From contig OZ025257.1 in NCBI GenBank assembly GCA_964019135.1, positions 41,681,798 to 41,745,797 of the forward strand: DNA of 64,000 nucleotides. The letters are read 5' to 3'. Positions 8,318 to 18,663 of this stretch are shown here, one piece after another (the stretch's first letter is position 1; every line of letters begins with the position of its first letter). The stretch is from Arenicola marina (Eukaryota > Annelida > Polychaeta > Arenicolidae). The translations under genes and the position numbers were made by a program. The notes under the pieces are model-generated. The model made no database searches and was not told the DNA's origin. It was given only the letters and a program-made list of their open reading frames with translations.

Positions 8318-9329
8318 ACCAGGTCGGGACGCCGGATTGTATTCAAGTAAAAACGGCGATTTTTACTTGAATTCAAGTAAAAGGCTTACTGCTTTACTTG
8401 AATTCAAGTAATGCCTGAGTTACTTGAGTTCGAGTAAGTTCGCTACGTTACTTGAATCCAAGTAAAATTGCTTAAGTTGATATCGTTTTTGGCTTATAGT
8501 TTTGTTATACCTGCCTGTAACAAGCTATCTCATTGGCCAAAATGTAGAGCTCTTCACACTGCTAAGGACGGACCTTAACCTTTTGAGCAGACAGTTTATT
8601 TTTTACCTCTAACAAAGGAAAAATTGGTCATGACAGGACAAAAGTGGCTGGTGGAAAACTTTTATCCAATTTTGGAATACATTTGACAAGTGTAAGTGAT
8701 ACATAAAAGCACACTGCAACTTTTGTATATTTAATATCAAACAATCTATGTACATAACTTGATAAAATGCCTTGTGAATGAGGCAAGGGTAGCGGTGCCT
8801 ACAATTCTAGCTTATGGCGGAGTTATGGCGCTAGGTGGCGCCGTCATACATCTGTTGACCAGGCTGTATGGCGTACATATATAATGTCGTCAAACGATTA
8901 CAACATTTTGTTCTAGAGGGATATAGCTATTCATTGGTTGGCTATATATTTTTTGTTTGGGGGGGGGTTCTTAATACAATGTCAATGGAAGATTGATTTG
9001 ACTTGATTGGGGTTTAACAGCACTTTCAGCCTAATGTCAATGGGAGAAGGGAGGTGAGAGCGGAGCCATGTGGCATGTCCCCAAGCCGAGGTTCCCCCCC
9101 CCCCTACTCACCAACAGTAAGGCTACACTGGTACACTGTTACTGGCGTAAATATATGACTGAATGCGTTGCATCAGTTAAATCTCTTGAATGTGTCATGT
9201 TTTACCCATTTTTGTGCCCATTTCCTGTTTGCATATTACTTGAATTCAAGTAAAGCAGTAAGCCTTTTACTTGAATTCAAGTAAAAATCGCCGTTTTTAC
9301 TTGAATACAATCCAGCGTCCCGACCTGGT
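8318..9329. mobile_element. About 1-kb foldback element with terminal inverted repeats of about 95 bp
   Basis: The left end ACCAGGTCGGGACGCCGGAT and the right end's reverse complement ACCAGGTCGGGACGCTGGAT continue in near identity through several TTACTTGAATTCAAGTAA palindromes. The terminal repeats therefore contain internal palindromes too. The interior has no transposase frame and includes a SINE fragment (about 8996-9110). It is a non-autonomous DNA element; the superfamily is not clear. Confidence 0.75.
8996..9110 (-). mobile_element. SINE body fragment
   Basis: GGGGTTTAACAGCACTTTCA, then TGTCAATGGGAGAAGG and GCGGAGCCATGTGGCATGTC, resembles the body of the SINE copies at 11950 and 50710. 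The tRNA-like head is missing. It lies inside the foldback element. Confidence 0.5.
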
Positions 9330-10471
9330 AACGTCTGAACGTTCAGGCTACCATTATGCAAGTGGTTGTGTTGTTATGAATCAAGGTACACTTACAAATG
9401 AGTTGAAATCTCGTGGGACTCAGGAAGTAGAGTCAGCAGATAAATGCAATAAAAATATGAGATAGAAAGCGGTTGACAGGTCTTAGAGTCTTGAACTTGG
9501 CAGGTGAGAGTAGCTGCCTGCCGGGTCACCATATTATCGCCCATATTTGTTTCCAAGAAAATGATAAGCAATGATATCATTATCATGATATCAATGATAT
9601 CATCTACACAAAGTGGGTAAGGCCAATTCAATTTGCGACAATCAGTATTACAATTGTAGTACCGTACCTGACTGAGTAGCGATACAAATTAAACTCCGCC
9701 GCAAGTTCAACATTACTGCTCTCGTAAGGTATCACCTAAGTACACAGGAGTCTGAGTCGTAACGACACTAGAGTGTGAACACCGGAGCCGCGGCAAATCA
9801 CGTCCCCGGGGGTGGTGTCTGTGTGGGGGATTCGGGACGGGGGGGGGGAGGGGGGGTACTACATATAGTTAGGTGTATACATATGTGCCGCCCAAGTGAC
9901 CTATTTTTGGCATCTTTTCTCTCAATCCCCGAAGCAGAAATCTACAATTTCTCTCGATGTCAGTGTCTATTTTATATGCATTTCTAATCAACAATTTCTG
10001 CCAATATCTATTTTAGATGCCACTTTTGACCAACAAATTCTCTCTCAATGACCACAAAATCGCACTCTTACTCTCCAAATGTTTTCTGCGGCATGGGCGG
10101 CACGCCCCTCCCTCCCCCCCCCCCCCCACTGTACTAATGTAGTGCCCCCCCCACCCCCTCGGGGTCACGTCTCACTTGATATCGAGTTAGTGGATTTTAA
10201 AAAGGAGCCCTTTAATGCATCAAAGAAAGGTTATTATAACACTTCCAGCCCATATATGTCTGGTAGACATTCTACCCGAAGAAAAAAGAAACAAGAATTG
10301 TTGTGTAGACTATATGCAATTATTTCGGATTTCTTCCAATTAAGACTGGTAGCAAATGAAAGTTATTTTTTTCGACCGCTTATCAACGGTCACAAATCCG
10401 TTTTTCCGGATTTGCGTATTTATCTATGAACAATGCGCTGGACATTGTTGAGGCTTGTTGAGGTATAAAGC
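9330..10471. other. Non-coding intergenic sequence
   Basis: It holds a short nest of GATATCAT/ATGATATC palindromes near 9565-9605, poly-G and poly-C runs (9838-9858, 10110-10160) and otherwise unique sequence. I see no supported gene. Confidence 0.5.
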
Positions 10472-10815
10472 TACGTACGTGTCTTGAGGTTTGGAGCCAC
10501 GTGTCTTGAGGCTTGGATTGAGCCACGTGTCTTGAGGCTTGGATCGAGCTACGTGTCTTGAGGATTGGAGCCACGTGTCTTGAGGTTTGGAGCCACGTGT
10601 CATGAGGCGTAGAGCTACGTGTCGTAAGGCTTGGATCGAGCCACGTGTCTTGACGCTTGGAGCCAAGTGTCAGTCTTGGAGCTTGGAGCCATGTGTCGTG
10701 ATGCTTGGAGCCAAGTGTCAGTCTTGGAGCTTGGAGCCACGTGTCGCGAGACTTGGAGCCACGTGTCAGTCTTGGAGCTTGGAGCCACGTGTCGCGAGGC
10801 TTGAAGCCACGAGTG
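10472..10815. repeat. Minisatellite of about 14 units rich in CACGTG E-box cores
   Basis: Units of about 25-30 bp follow the pattern GGAGCCACGTGTCTTGAGGC. Eight carry a perfect CACGTG; the others read CTACGTG, CCAAGTG or CCATGTG. Two unit types alternate in the second half (with CAGTCTTGGAGCTT). A smaller block of the same family is at 13056-13130. Open frames through it on both strands are repeat artefacts. Confidence 0.8.
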
Positions 10816-11063
10816 TGGTTGATCTGAACATGTATATATATTGTAATAGAATTTGGTGGCAAGTAGGCCATGTCATGTAATAAGTTTATAGGAACAAATT
10901 ATTGCCATGCATATAATGGTGCCTGGCCCTCTCCTTTTGTGCGTAGTTCCCTACAGTAAACTAAGGCGGCAGGGCTTGTGACTATACTCAAAACCAATAC
11001 GGAGGATTCAGGTGTTGTATTAAGCAGTATTTAAGAATAGCTGTTAGCTACACGGTGGTGCAA
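10816..11063. other. Non-coding intergenic sequence
   Basis: Unique sequence between the E-box array and the probable LTR; nothing is recognised. Confidence 0.4.
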
Positions 11064-11687
11064 TGTTGGGCCCACGTGTTTACGTCCTTAAGGTGATAGC
11101 TAGGGGTCATGTGTGGCTCACTCGTGGGACACACGTGGGGACATGTAAAGGTCAGAAGGCACACGTGGCCACTTGTCCCCTTCTATAAGAATAGAGGAAG
11201 TCATGTGAACCCGAGCGTGTCTATTGCGTCACTGGATTCTTGGAAACTGCAACATTGTATACGTAATCGAACGTTAGGGCCAGACGACTGGCGCCTCTGT
11301 ATATGTCATAGTGAGCCGAGCCAGACGTAGAAAGATACATTGTTGCACGCCTGTTTGCGGGGTTGGCGCGAATTCGGGGCTATTTAAGAAGGTCTGTTTC
11401 AGACAGAGGGAGGTCAGTTCAGTTCAGTTCAGATTTCAACTCGGCCAGTAGCAGCGAACATATACCTTTCGAACTCGTCTTTCCAAATTCCTTCTCGACC
11501 CGAAATTCGGAGGCAAGTTATACAAACCCTCGTGTGAGAGGTGCGCCCAGCGCTTATTTTCTTGGGAAACCTGGAGCAGGACTTTGTGGAAGGTGTGGAG
11601 GACATTTGAATAAAAGCAGCATTGAACTCAGATTCCGTCGTTGTGATTGACGGTTCTCACCGGCAACTGCCCACGCGCCGCACAACA
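11064..11687 (+). mobile_element. Probable solo LTR of an LTR retrotransposon
   Basis: The stretch begins TGTTGGGCCCACGTG and ends CGCCGCACAACA (TG...CA). Inside there is a TATA-like CTATTTAAGAAGG, then GGTCAGTTCAGTTCAGTTCA in the expected transcript start region, then GAATAAAAGCAG as a polyadenylation signal, followed by a short tail. This order matches U3-R-U5. No internal gag-pol sequence and no clear 5-bp target duplication are present, so the call is tentative. Confidence 0.5.
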
Positions 11688-11949
11688 ACAACATATTTGG
11701 CTACAATATAAACGATTTTTTTTCCGTCACGCAGTGGCAAATTCTTCTTCACTGACATTTCTACTTGAGTATTAATGTATATTGAACCCATAATCCAATG
11801 TTATTTACGAACTACACTAACTTATAAACCAGATGTGAGTAAAGACACAGCATATATTGTGTGTCAACATGAACGCTCCCCAAAATACGACATTCAGTTA
11901 ATTTTATTAAACCTCGGAACCTTCTCATATCGGGTTCAGCAATGTAGAT
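11688..11949. other. Non-coding intergenic sequence
   Basis: Short AT-rich stretch between the probable LTR and a SINE; nothing is recognised. Confidence 0.4.
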
Positions 11950-12192
11950 TGATTGGTTGGTTGGTTATTCAAGACGCTTTAACCACTTTTGGTCATATCG
12001 CGTCAATGGAGAGAAGGAAAGAAGAGTGAAGCCATGTCTCCGGGGGTAACCCCCTACTCTTTACGAAGAAAGATCTTTATCCTGCGACCACACAGACATG
12101 GCCACAGCAGGGCTCGAACCACCGACCCACGTGAGGTGACCAGAATACTCAATGCGAGCGCTCTAGCCCACTGAGCTGTCGCGCCGGCCCCC
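11950..12192 (-). mobile_element. tRNA-derived SINE (copy 2, best preserved)
   Basis: The minus strand reads GGGGCCGGCGCGACAGCTCA, then GTGGGCTAGAGCGCTCGC (A box), GGTGGTTCGAGCCCTGC (B box), the family body and an AACC tail. The two promoter boxes have normal tRNA-like spacing. It is the best reference copy of the family in this window. Confidence 0.85.
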
Positions 12193-13055
12193 AATGTATA
12201 TTGAAGTGTGTTTATTTGTTTGCCACTAACTTTGTAGCGGGCGACTGGGATGTCCATAGCGTCACCCGGCCACACAGCAGTGTTTGTAGAGCCTAGTTTT
12301 TCCGGGGAAAAAACTCAATGGTAAAGAAATTCCTCTCCAAAACGTATTTTGGAGGTGAAATAGGTGAGGGATTTTTTCCAGGGGAACGTTCACAATACGA
12401 GCAAGTTATTATGTAAGCAAGGGGTTGTAGGTTATGGGTTGTAGCAAAGAACTTGTTCTATAATTTCTTTGGTTGTAGCCCGGGGCGATACGCCGAGACG
12501 ACCGCGACGCATGCCGGCCAGCCCTGTTTGTGGTATGAGACCTTCTAAACATCCTGTGGTTCGTGTAACGCGTGGGGCGTGTGATCAGTGATGGTGATGA
12601 CCTGAACTTGCTGAAGGCTGAAACCCTTTGGAAATCATATTCTTACCATTTATTTGAATCATTTCGTGTGTATAAATTGAATATACTAATATACTAAGAT
12701 CACGAGCAGTTCCTTAAGTGTTTAGAAGATCTAGGTCTCTTCTTCTTGCTGAACGATCTTGTAGATGAATGATGTGACCTTGCGAGGGTGAATTGTGGGC
12801 TGTCGGCGGCTCGGCAGCCGAGGCCAAGTTCAGCTGTTTAGACTTCAGTGTCAAGCCTCAACTCAAGGTCTTCCAACATCGGAACATTCGCAGTAAGACT
12901 TTTGTAACTGTACACAGTTATAACTTATGGCTAGGTATTGCAGTTTGGACTCAACTCCCAGGCTTAATCATGTTAATATGAAAAACTGGTTTGTTTATAT
13001 AGTATATTCAGCGATTCCGTTACGAGTGCTCGTGGGCCTACCTATCACTGTAGGT
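12193..13055. other. Non-coding intergenic sequence
   Basis: It contains an imperfect palindromic stretch near 12290-12395 (CTCCAAAACGTATTTTGGAG at its centre) that may be a decayed foldback element. Otherwise the sequence is unique and no gene is recognised. Confidence 0.4.
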
Positions 13056-13130
13056 GTCTTGAGGTTTGGAGCCACGTGCCTTGAGGCTTAGATCGAGCCA
13101 CATGTCTCGAGACTTAGAGCCACGTGTCAT
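13056..13130. repeat. Small second block of the CACGTG minisatellite
   Basis: Three to four units similar to those at 10472-10815 (TTTGGAGCCACGTGCCTTGA; TTAGAGCCACGTGTC). Presence at two sites 2.5 kb apart suggests an ancestral larger array or a mobile unit. Confidence 0.65.
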
Positions 13131-13177
13131 ATATAGATAGGAGCATACTGATTCGGGCACTCATGGGTAGGCCAGTG

Positions 13178-13284
13178 CTAGCCCTGTTTATGGCCTCCAG
13201 GCTTCTCCGCTCGCAAGGAGGCGGGCAGGAGGTTGATAGCGGCCTGTCAGATTTTTCCCGCATTAACAGCCATGAACAGGGCTA
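13178..13284 (+). mobile_element. hAT-like MITE (copy 2) with 8-bp target duplication
   Basis: A 107-bp element, CTAGCCCTGTTTATGGCC to AGCCATGAACAGGGCTA, flanked by GGCCAGTG on both sides. The terminal inverted repeats are about 18 bp and better preserved than in the copy at 6662. The body is the same as in copy 1. Confidence 0.85.
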
Positions 13285-13292
13285 GGCCAGTG

Positions 13293-13913
13293 CCAGTGGG
13301 TGACTCCGGACTTCCAGTTAGCCCCTCCCGGTATATGGACAGGACGACCATACTACTACTAGGGTGGGTGGGGGGAATCGATAGAGGGAAGAGGGGGATG
13401 CATGAAGCTAGCAGCCGGGTCGATTGGGCTGGCCATATGCATACTGCATAGGCAGCCAGGGGTACAGGCAGGGAGGCTCACACTGGGGTCTTGGGTGTGA
13501 AAATGGATTACTTGGTATTCTTTGATAACAAAAGACAATCCAAGGATTTTTCTATGCAATATTTTATAAATATTTACAAGTGATGCCTTTCTGGGATCTG
13601 ATGATTGCAATTCAAAGCTCTCCCCCCTCAATTGCTACCTCCTCCCCCCATCCATATTAGGGCGTGGGCAGACCATACAGCCATTCTAGTGGTATGGCCC
13701 ATATCTCTAGATCCCCCTCCCTGGCTTATCCATTCAGGGTCAGCACACTTTCTTTGACCAATATAACACCCTACCTATTACTGAGAAAACCTTGCCAGTT
13801 AATTTTCTTACTTACTGTCCCTGCTGCTAAGTTCAGCTTCATAAAAAATATTTATTATTAGGTGTATATAGCTAAAATGATATCTAATCAAACATGCACT
13901 GTTTTTGAAGCTA
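13293..13913. other. Non-coding intergenic sequence
   Basis: Unique sequence with no recognisable gene. Confidence 0.4.
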
Positions 13914-14190
13914 CAGTGGCGGATCTAGGGGGGGGGGGTTAGGGGGATTGCACCCCCCCCCCCCCCGTTGGGAGCCAGAACATACAACATACATGTTAAC
14001 ATATATGTTAAAATCCTAAGTCTTTAGAGAGCAACCCCCCCTTGGGAACCTGAACATACACTCTTAAAGTTGGCTTCCCCGAGCACACCCTGCCCCCCCC
14101 CCCCCCCCCCCCCCCCCCCGGTCGCACACTCCTCGGTCAGAAGTTTCAGAGAGCAACCCCCCCCTTGGCAAATTCCTAGATCCGCCCCTG
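13914..14190 (+). mobile_element. MITE with CAGTGGCGGATCTAGG / CCTAGATCCGCCCCTG ends
   Basis: The ends form inverted repeats of about 16 bases typical of non-autonomous hAT-like elements. AGCTA flanks both ends, possibly a shortened 8-bp duplication. The interior is low-complexity with long poly-C and poly-G runs (for example 14093-14119) and a repeated GAGAGCAACCCCCCC block. Confidence 0.7.
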
Positions 14191-14656
14191 AGCTAATATA
14201 TCTTTCTTCTTTTCAGCAGTAAGTTGATACATGCACTTTTTACCATTTTTTCAATCAGCTGAAATCGTGGCAATGCTTGTATAATCCTTAACTATCGAGC
14301 TCTCAGCCTCCTTTCTAGCATGTTTAAGGTATACTCTGCCCTTTTAACAGAACAATAATTTATTACTGTGAGTTAACAGGCCTCATTGTAGAAGAACAGG
14401 AAGATACACTGAGGTGATCATTGCAATAGGTGCACCAAAATAAAAAAAATTCTGAATAGGTGTTTGACACAAGTCAAAGGTTGGCTGATGTGTCACTGTA
14501 ATCGATGGTCAATGTGATCAAAGCATTGTATTTTCAGACATGCCTTGCATCTCAATGGATTGGCTTTCTCTCAAGGTTTTTATTGTCTCTTTCAGCGAGT
14601 ACTGTGAGACAGACACGTACGTGGCATTGCCCCCACTCCCTCGCCCGCGGGCAGCC
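14191..14656 (+). other. Upstream region and 5' UTR of the MPV17L2-like gene
   Basis: A polypyrimidine stretch ending CTCTTTCAG at 14595 could be the acceptor of a 5' UTR intron, leaving about 60 bases of leader before the start codon. No TATA box is seen. Confidence 0.45.
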
Positions 14657-15385
14657 ATGGCCGGTGTGGCCGCCAAGCTGCTCCAGTCACATCTGGTGAG
14701 AAGCGTCAGGAGCAAGACGACCGTCCTCTTCTCCAAAAAGTACCTGCTGCTGACGAACACCGCCATCACAGTGGGCCTCTCCTGCAGCGGCGACATCATT
14801 CAGCAGCGCTACGAGAAACTCTGCCGGCGACAGTCCCACTGGAACGCCAAACGCACGAGCCACGTGGCTCTGTCGGGGTTGATCATTGGTCCGGTCTGCC
14901 ATTACTGGTACCAGGTCCTGGATCGCCTGCTCCCAGGACGAACCTTCTCCGTCGTCTTCAAGAAGATCGTCTGGGACCAGCTCATCATGTCGCCCGTCTG
15001 CATCATCAGCTACATCTTGGTGGTCAGCTACCTGGATGGGCGCCGACGACGGTCCCTCCTCGAGGAGGTGAAGAACAAGGGACCTCCATTGTTAAAGGCG
15101 GAGTGGATTATCTGGCCGCCCGCGCAGCTAGTCAACTTCTGCTTCTTGCCGACCAGATACAGGGTGCTGTATGACAATACAGTGTCGCTGGGCTTTGACT
15201 ACTATTACTCCTATATTGTGTACAAAAAGGACGACCAGGAGAGCCACTCAGGCTGTGAAGAACAGGAAGGCGAGGGGGTAAAAGAAGGGAAGCCACAAGA
15301 GGAGTATCTCCATACTCAAATCAGGAGCGTCCCTTTCCCGGTGCAGGCAAGCTTTCACCACGTGGACAGCATGTCAAACTTTTGA
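14657..15385 (+). CDS. MPV17L2: MPV17/PMP22-family membrane protein, MPV17L2-like, intronless
   Basis: This 242-residue protein belongs to the MPV17/PMP22 family, four-span proteins of the mitochondrial inner membrane or peroxisome; MPV17L2 is linked to mitoribosome assembly in vertebrates. Family marks are GLIIGPVCHYWYQVLDRLLP (residues about 75-94), KKIVWDQLIMSPVC, and the signature EWIIWPPAQLVNFCFLPTRY followed by FDYYYSYIVY. The start is the ATG in an excellent context (GCAGCCATGG); the frame is open further upstream, but that part shows no family similarity. The C terminus carries an extra acidic tail of about 50 residues, making it longer than the about 206-residue human MPV17L2. The gene has a single coding exon, whereas vertebrate homologues have several. 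The choice of MPV17L2 over other family members is from pattern memory. Confidence 0.82.
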   Translation: MAGVAAKLLQSHLVRSVRSKTTVLFSKKYLLLTNTAITVGLSCSGDIIQQRYEKLCRRQSHWNAKRTSHVALSGLIIGPVCHYWYQVLDRLLPGRTFSVVFKKIVWDQLIMSPVCIISYILVVSYLDGRRRRSLLEEVKNKGPPLLKAEWIIWPPAQLVNFCFLPTRYRVLYDNTVSLGFDYYYSYIVYKKDDQESHSGCEEQEGEGVKEGKPQEEYLHTQIRSVPFPVQASFHHVDSMSNF

Positions 15386-15791
15386 GCCTCCATTCCTCAT
15401 CTGATCTTCTCAAGATTGTTGTCTTTATGAGTTCAAACTGTTATCTGCTGTACGAGATTAATTGGTCGGAATGGTTTGACGTGTTCACATGTCTTACCCA
15501 TGGTGTCTTTCCTGTTGTGGGTTTGCAGCCACCACGCGCGTCCTAAGCTCACGGTGCCCCAGTGTCCGTCTCGTCAACCTGTGGCTCTGTGGACACCGGA
15601 AAGCCAAGGGATCGCCATGGCAATTACTCATTGTCCAGCATATTTTTCGCGTCATAGTCATCCATCTTGCGCCTCGCCTGAAGTGCCTGTTATTGATTGA
15701 TTGTTATACATTTTAATGTTAAAAAGCGACTAACACAAAGGGTTTGCTTTATTCGCTCGCAACGATTTGTCAAATATACACAAGAAAAGTA

Positions 15792-15797
15792 AATAAA
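15792..15797 (+). terminator. AATAAA polyadenylation signal
   Basis: Located about 400 bases after the MPV17L2-like stop; a plausible end for that transcript. Confidence 0.45.
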
Positions 15798-16387
15798 ATG
15801 CCTTGTTTTCGTGTGTTATGCCCCCCCCCCCCTAATTTTGTTATAATGTTTTAAACAGGATAAAGATTAAAGCTGTTCAAACAGCATTTTGTTTACTCTC
15901 ATTAACCATTCAAATCGTTTCAATGCAAATGATATGTTAAGGTTGTTATTACATAAATAATAACAAATAGTGTCAAATAATTGAAAGAGAAAATATTGTG
16001 AATCTCGTGTGGATGTCTTGTATGCAAAGCAATCAATCTTTTTCTTGAAAGTGGTAAAACTAAGGTATATCTGGTAAGTTATTTTTTTAAAAACTGAAAA
16101 TCAGCAACTTTTATATCTATAATGGTAGCGCCTTTGTGCAAAATGGATAAGTTCCCATTGGATTCTCGACGATGTTTTCGACAGGTCCCTTTAATCGTTC
16201 CCACTGAAGACACTACCAATCTTTAACGTACATCTTTCCCACTGTAGACACTGCGACACTAGCAACCTGTAATTCAAACCGCTTTCATTCAACTCTGACC
16301 CAGCGATACTACCAATCCGTAACTCCCACAATATGCTGCAACACTAGCAATCTGGAATTCACTGTGCTCTCTCTCTATACTGTAACT
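15798..16387. other. Non-coding sequence leading into a satellite
   Basis: AT-rich sequence. From about 16190 onward poorly matching copies of the following 46-bp unit can be seen (ACACTAGCAACCTGTAATTC), the decayed edge of the array. Confidence 0.5.
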
Positions 16388-16950
16388 CACATCGTTCCCA
16401 TTCAAGACCAAACGATACTAGCAATATTTAATTTACATCGCTCCCGCTATAGACGCGGCGATACTAGCAATATTTAATTCACATCGCTCCCGCTATAGAC
16501 GCGGCGATACTAGCAATATTTAATTTACATCGCTCCCGCTATAGACGCGGCGATACTAACAATATTTAATTCACATCGCTTCCGCTATTGACGCGGCGAT
16601 ACTAACAATATATAATTCACATCGCTCCCACTATAGACGCGGCGATACTAGCAATATTTAATTCACATCGCTTCCGCTATAGACGCGGCGATACTAGCAA
16701 TATTTAATTCACATCGCTCCCACTATAGACGCGGCGATACTAGCAATATTTAATTTAAATCGCTCCCGCTATAGACGCGGCGATACTAGCAATATTTAAT
16801 TCACATCGCTCCCGCTATAGACGCGGCGATACTAGCAATATTTAATTTACATCGCTCCCGCTATAGACGCGGCGATACTAGCAATATTTAATTCACATCG
16901 CTCCCGCTATAGACGCGGCGATACTAGCAATATGTAATTCACATCGCTCC
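16388..16950. repeat. 46-bp tandem satellite, about 12 copies
   Basis: The unit is GCGGCGATACTAGCAATATT followed by TAATTCACATCGCTCCCGCT and ATAGAC. Central copies are nearly identical (T/C at TAATTTAC or TAATTCAC, CTCCC or CTTCC) and edges are diverged. This is the pattern left by unequal exchange. No adjacent exon is known here, unlike the splice-site arrays. Confidence 0.85.
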
Positions 16951-17835
16951 AGCTGAAGGCACGATGATGGCGATGCATGCGATACACTACTGACACGGAC
17001 ACTGAAGATGACGATGATAATACAATTACAAGACTCGGATACCGCAGATACTTCACCGACATCAATCCCATCGAAGACATTACGCTGCATGCAATGTTTT
17101 CTCAGGTAAGGCTCACTGAATACACGATGATACAAGAGACTTTTCACTGGCATTAAGCATCCACACTGGATACATGGCGATACAATGTATGCGATATATT
17201 TCAACCATCTGAAGTACGCGAATAAAAACCTTTCCCCGGTGCGTCTGCGTCGTTTAAATCTGATGCAATGAGGTCGAATGCATAGGCGCATAAAAGGATA
17301 CTTCCTTTCTCTCATGGTAAAACAGATTCGTTCGGCATTTGGCGTTTTGTAGACTGTTTGCGTAACCAATGCCAGAGTCATGACAAGGATGAATAATTGT
17401 TCTATGTGACCTTTATGTAAGAATTACCATTTGAAATCAGGTGTTACCTGAGTTCCAGTTGTCACTGTCCGAGTTTCTGTGATTTGTTATAATTTTGTGG
17501 TGGCTATTTCAATTTCAAAGTTGTCCCATGAATAAACCGAATAAACCATGTGACTATTCATACGGCACATAAGCTTAGTCACATGACATAAGTTACTAAT
17601 TATTTGTATGTGAGAATCTATTCACTTCTATAAATGTGGAGTTGAGGGCTGTATGAATAGTCTGCTATGTGAGATCTATTCCCATGTGAGAAATTATTCA
17701 CCTCACCACTATAACACAACCCCTCCCTGTATACAAGCCTGTGACCACAGTGCATGTTACATACTATTTGCACACTTTACAATCATTGGTAAGATACAGA
17801 AATAATATATAAATTATAAAGCTTGATGTATTGTA
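16951..17835. other. Non-coding intergenic sequence
   Basis: Unique sequence. A minus-strand open frame of 162 codons runs from here into the satellite but shows no recognisable protein features. It is not called as a gene. Confidence 0.45.
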
Positions 17836-18663
17836 CTATAAACTGCCTATTTGAAGCCGCATACATATTAGAAGCCGCATCCAAACTTTGGCCTCAAAAC
17901 CGGGTTGGCAGGCACCTAGAACCATTTCCGGCAAACTACATATTATAAGCCGCACCCAGACTTTGGCCTCTCGACCCCCCCCCTCCCCCTCCCTGTATCC
18001 CTGCTTAATCCTGTCAACGAAACTAACCACTTAATTGTTTATATAAGCAGTCACGACTACTAGCAACATTTACCTCTCCCTCTCCGATCGCACCTCTTAT
18101 CAAGTGTCACACCAGTGCCTGGCTCTCCTGGCCCCTACCAAGCCAATTACTTGTTTATACAAGCAGTTGCGACTACTAACAACATTCAGCTCTCCCTCTC
18201 CGATCAAAGCTTTTATCAATTGTCACACCAGTGGCTGGCTCTCCTGGCTCTTACTGCATGTTTATAAATCACTGTCGTTCCTACCCAGTATCAAGTGTCT
18301 GTCTGGCAAAATTAACTTATTGCGTTTGGTGTGAGGCCGGCGGCAGCTGTATCAATTTACACCACCTGAAACCTGGCCTCTGATCATTGGTCTACAATAG
18401 GTGTGGGCAGAGTTGCGTGGCAGTAGTACTAAATAACAACCGTAAGTAGCTCATTGTCAGTCTTGATTGCTACAGTAACACGATGCCTGGGAAAAGAGCA
18501 TCTTACGACGCAGCTTTCCCCCCCCCCCCCCCTGCTTGTCTCACCACGCTCAATTGAAATCGGCAAAAGGCCCTAAAGCCGCACCCTGACTTGCGACTCA
18601 AACCTGGAAAGTGGAACCTCCAACTTCCAATATAAGCCACAGCTTCAAATAGGCAGTTTACGG
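17836..18663 (-). mobile_element. pogo-like MITE, 828 bp, with TA target duplication
   Basis: The ends read TA|CTATAAACTGCCTATTTGAA and, as reverse complement at the right, TA|CCGTAAACTGCCTATTTGAA, giving terminal inverted repeats of about 24 bp. The inside has repeated motifs (GAAGCCGCA, TATAAGCC) and direct duplications (CACACCAGTG...CTGGCTCTCCTGGC). A partial inverted copy is at 7400-7916. There is no transposase frame. Confidence 0.75.

Noticed and set aside
10383-10880. Open frames of up to 162 codons with repeated TWLQAPRLT-like blocks
   Set aside because: They arise from the CACGTG minisatellite read in frame; there is no start context, splice support or family resemblance.
16893-17381. 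162-codon minus-strand open frame
   Set aside because: No recognisable domain, runs into the 46-bp satellite, and codon composition looks random.
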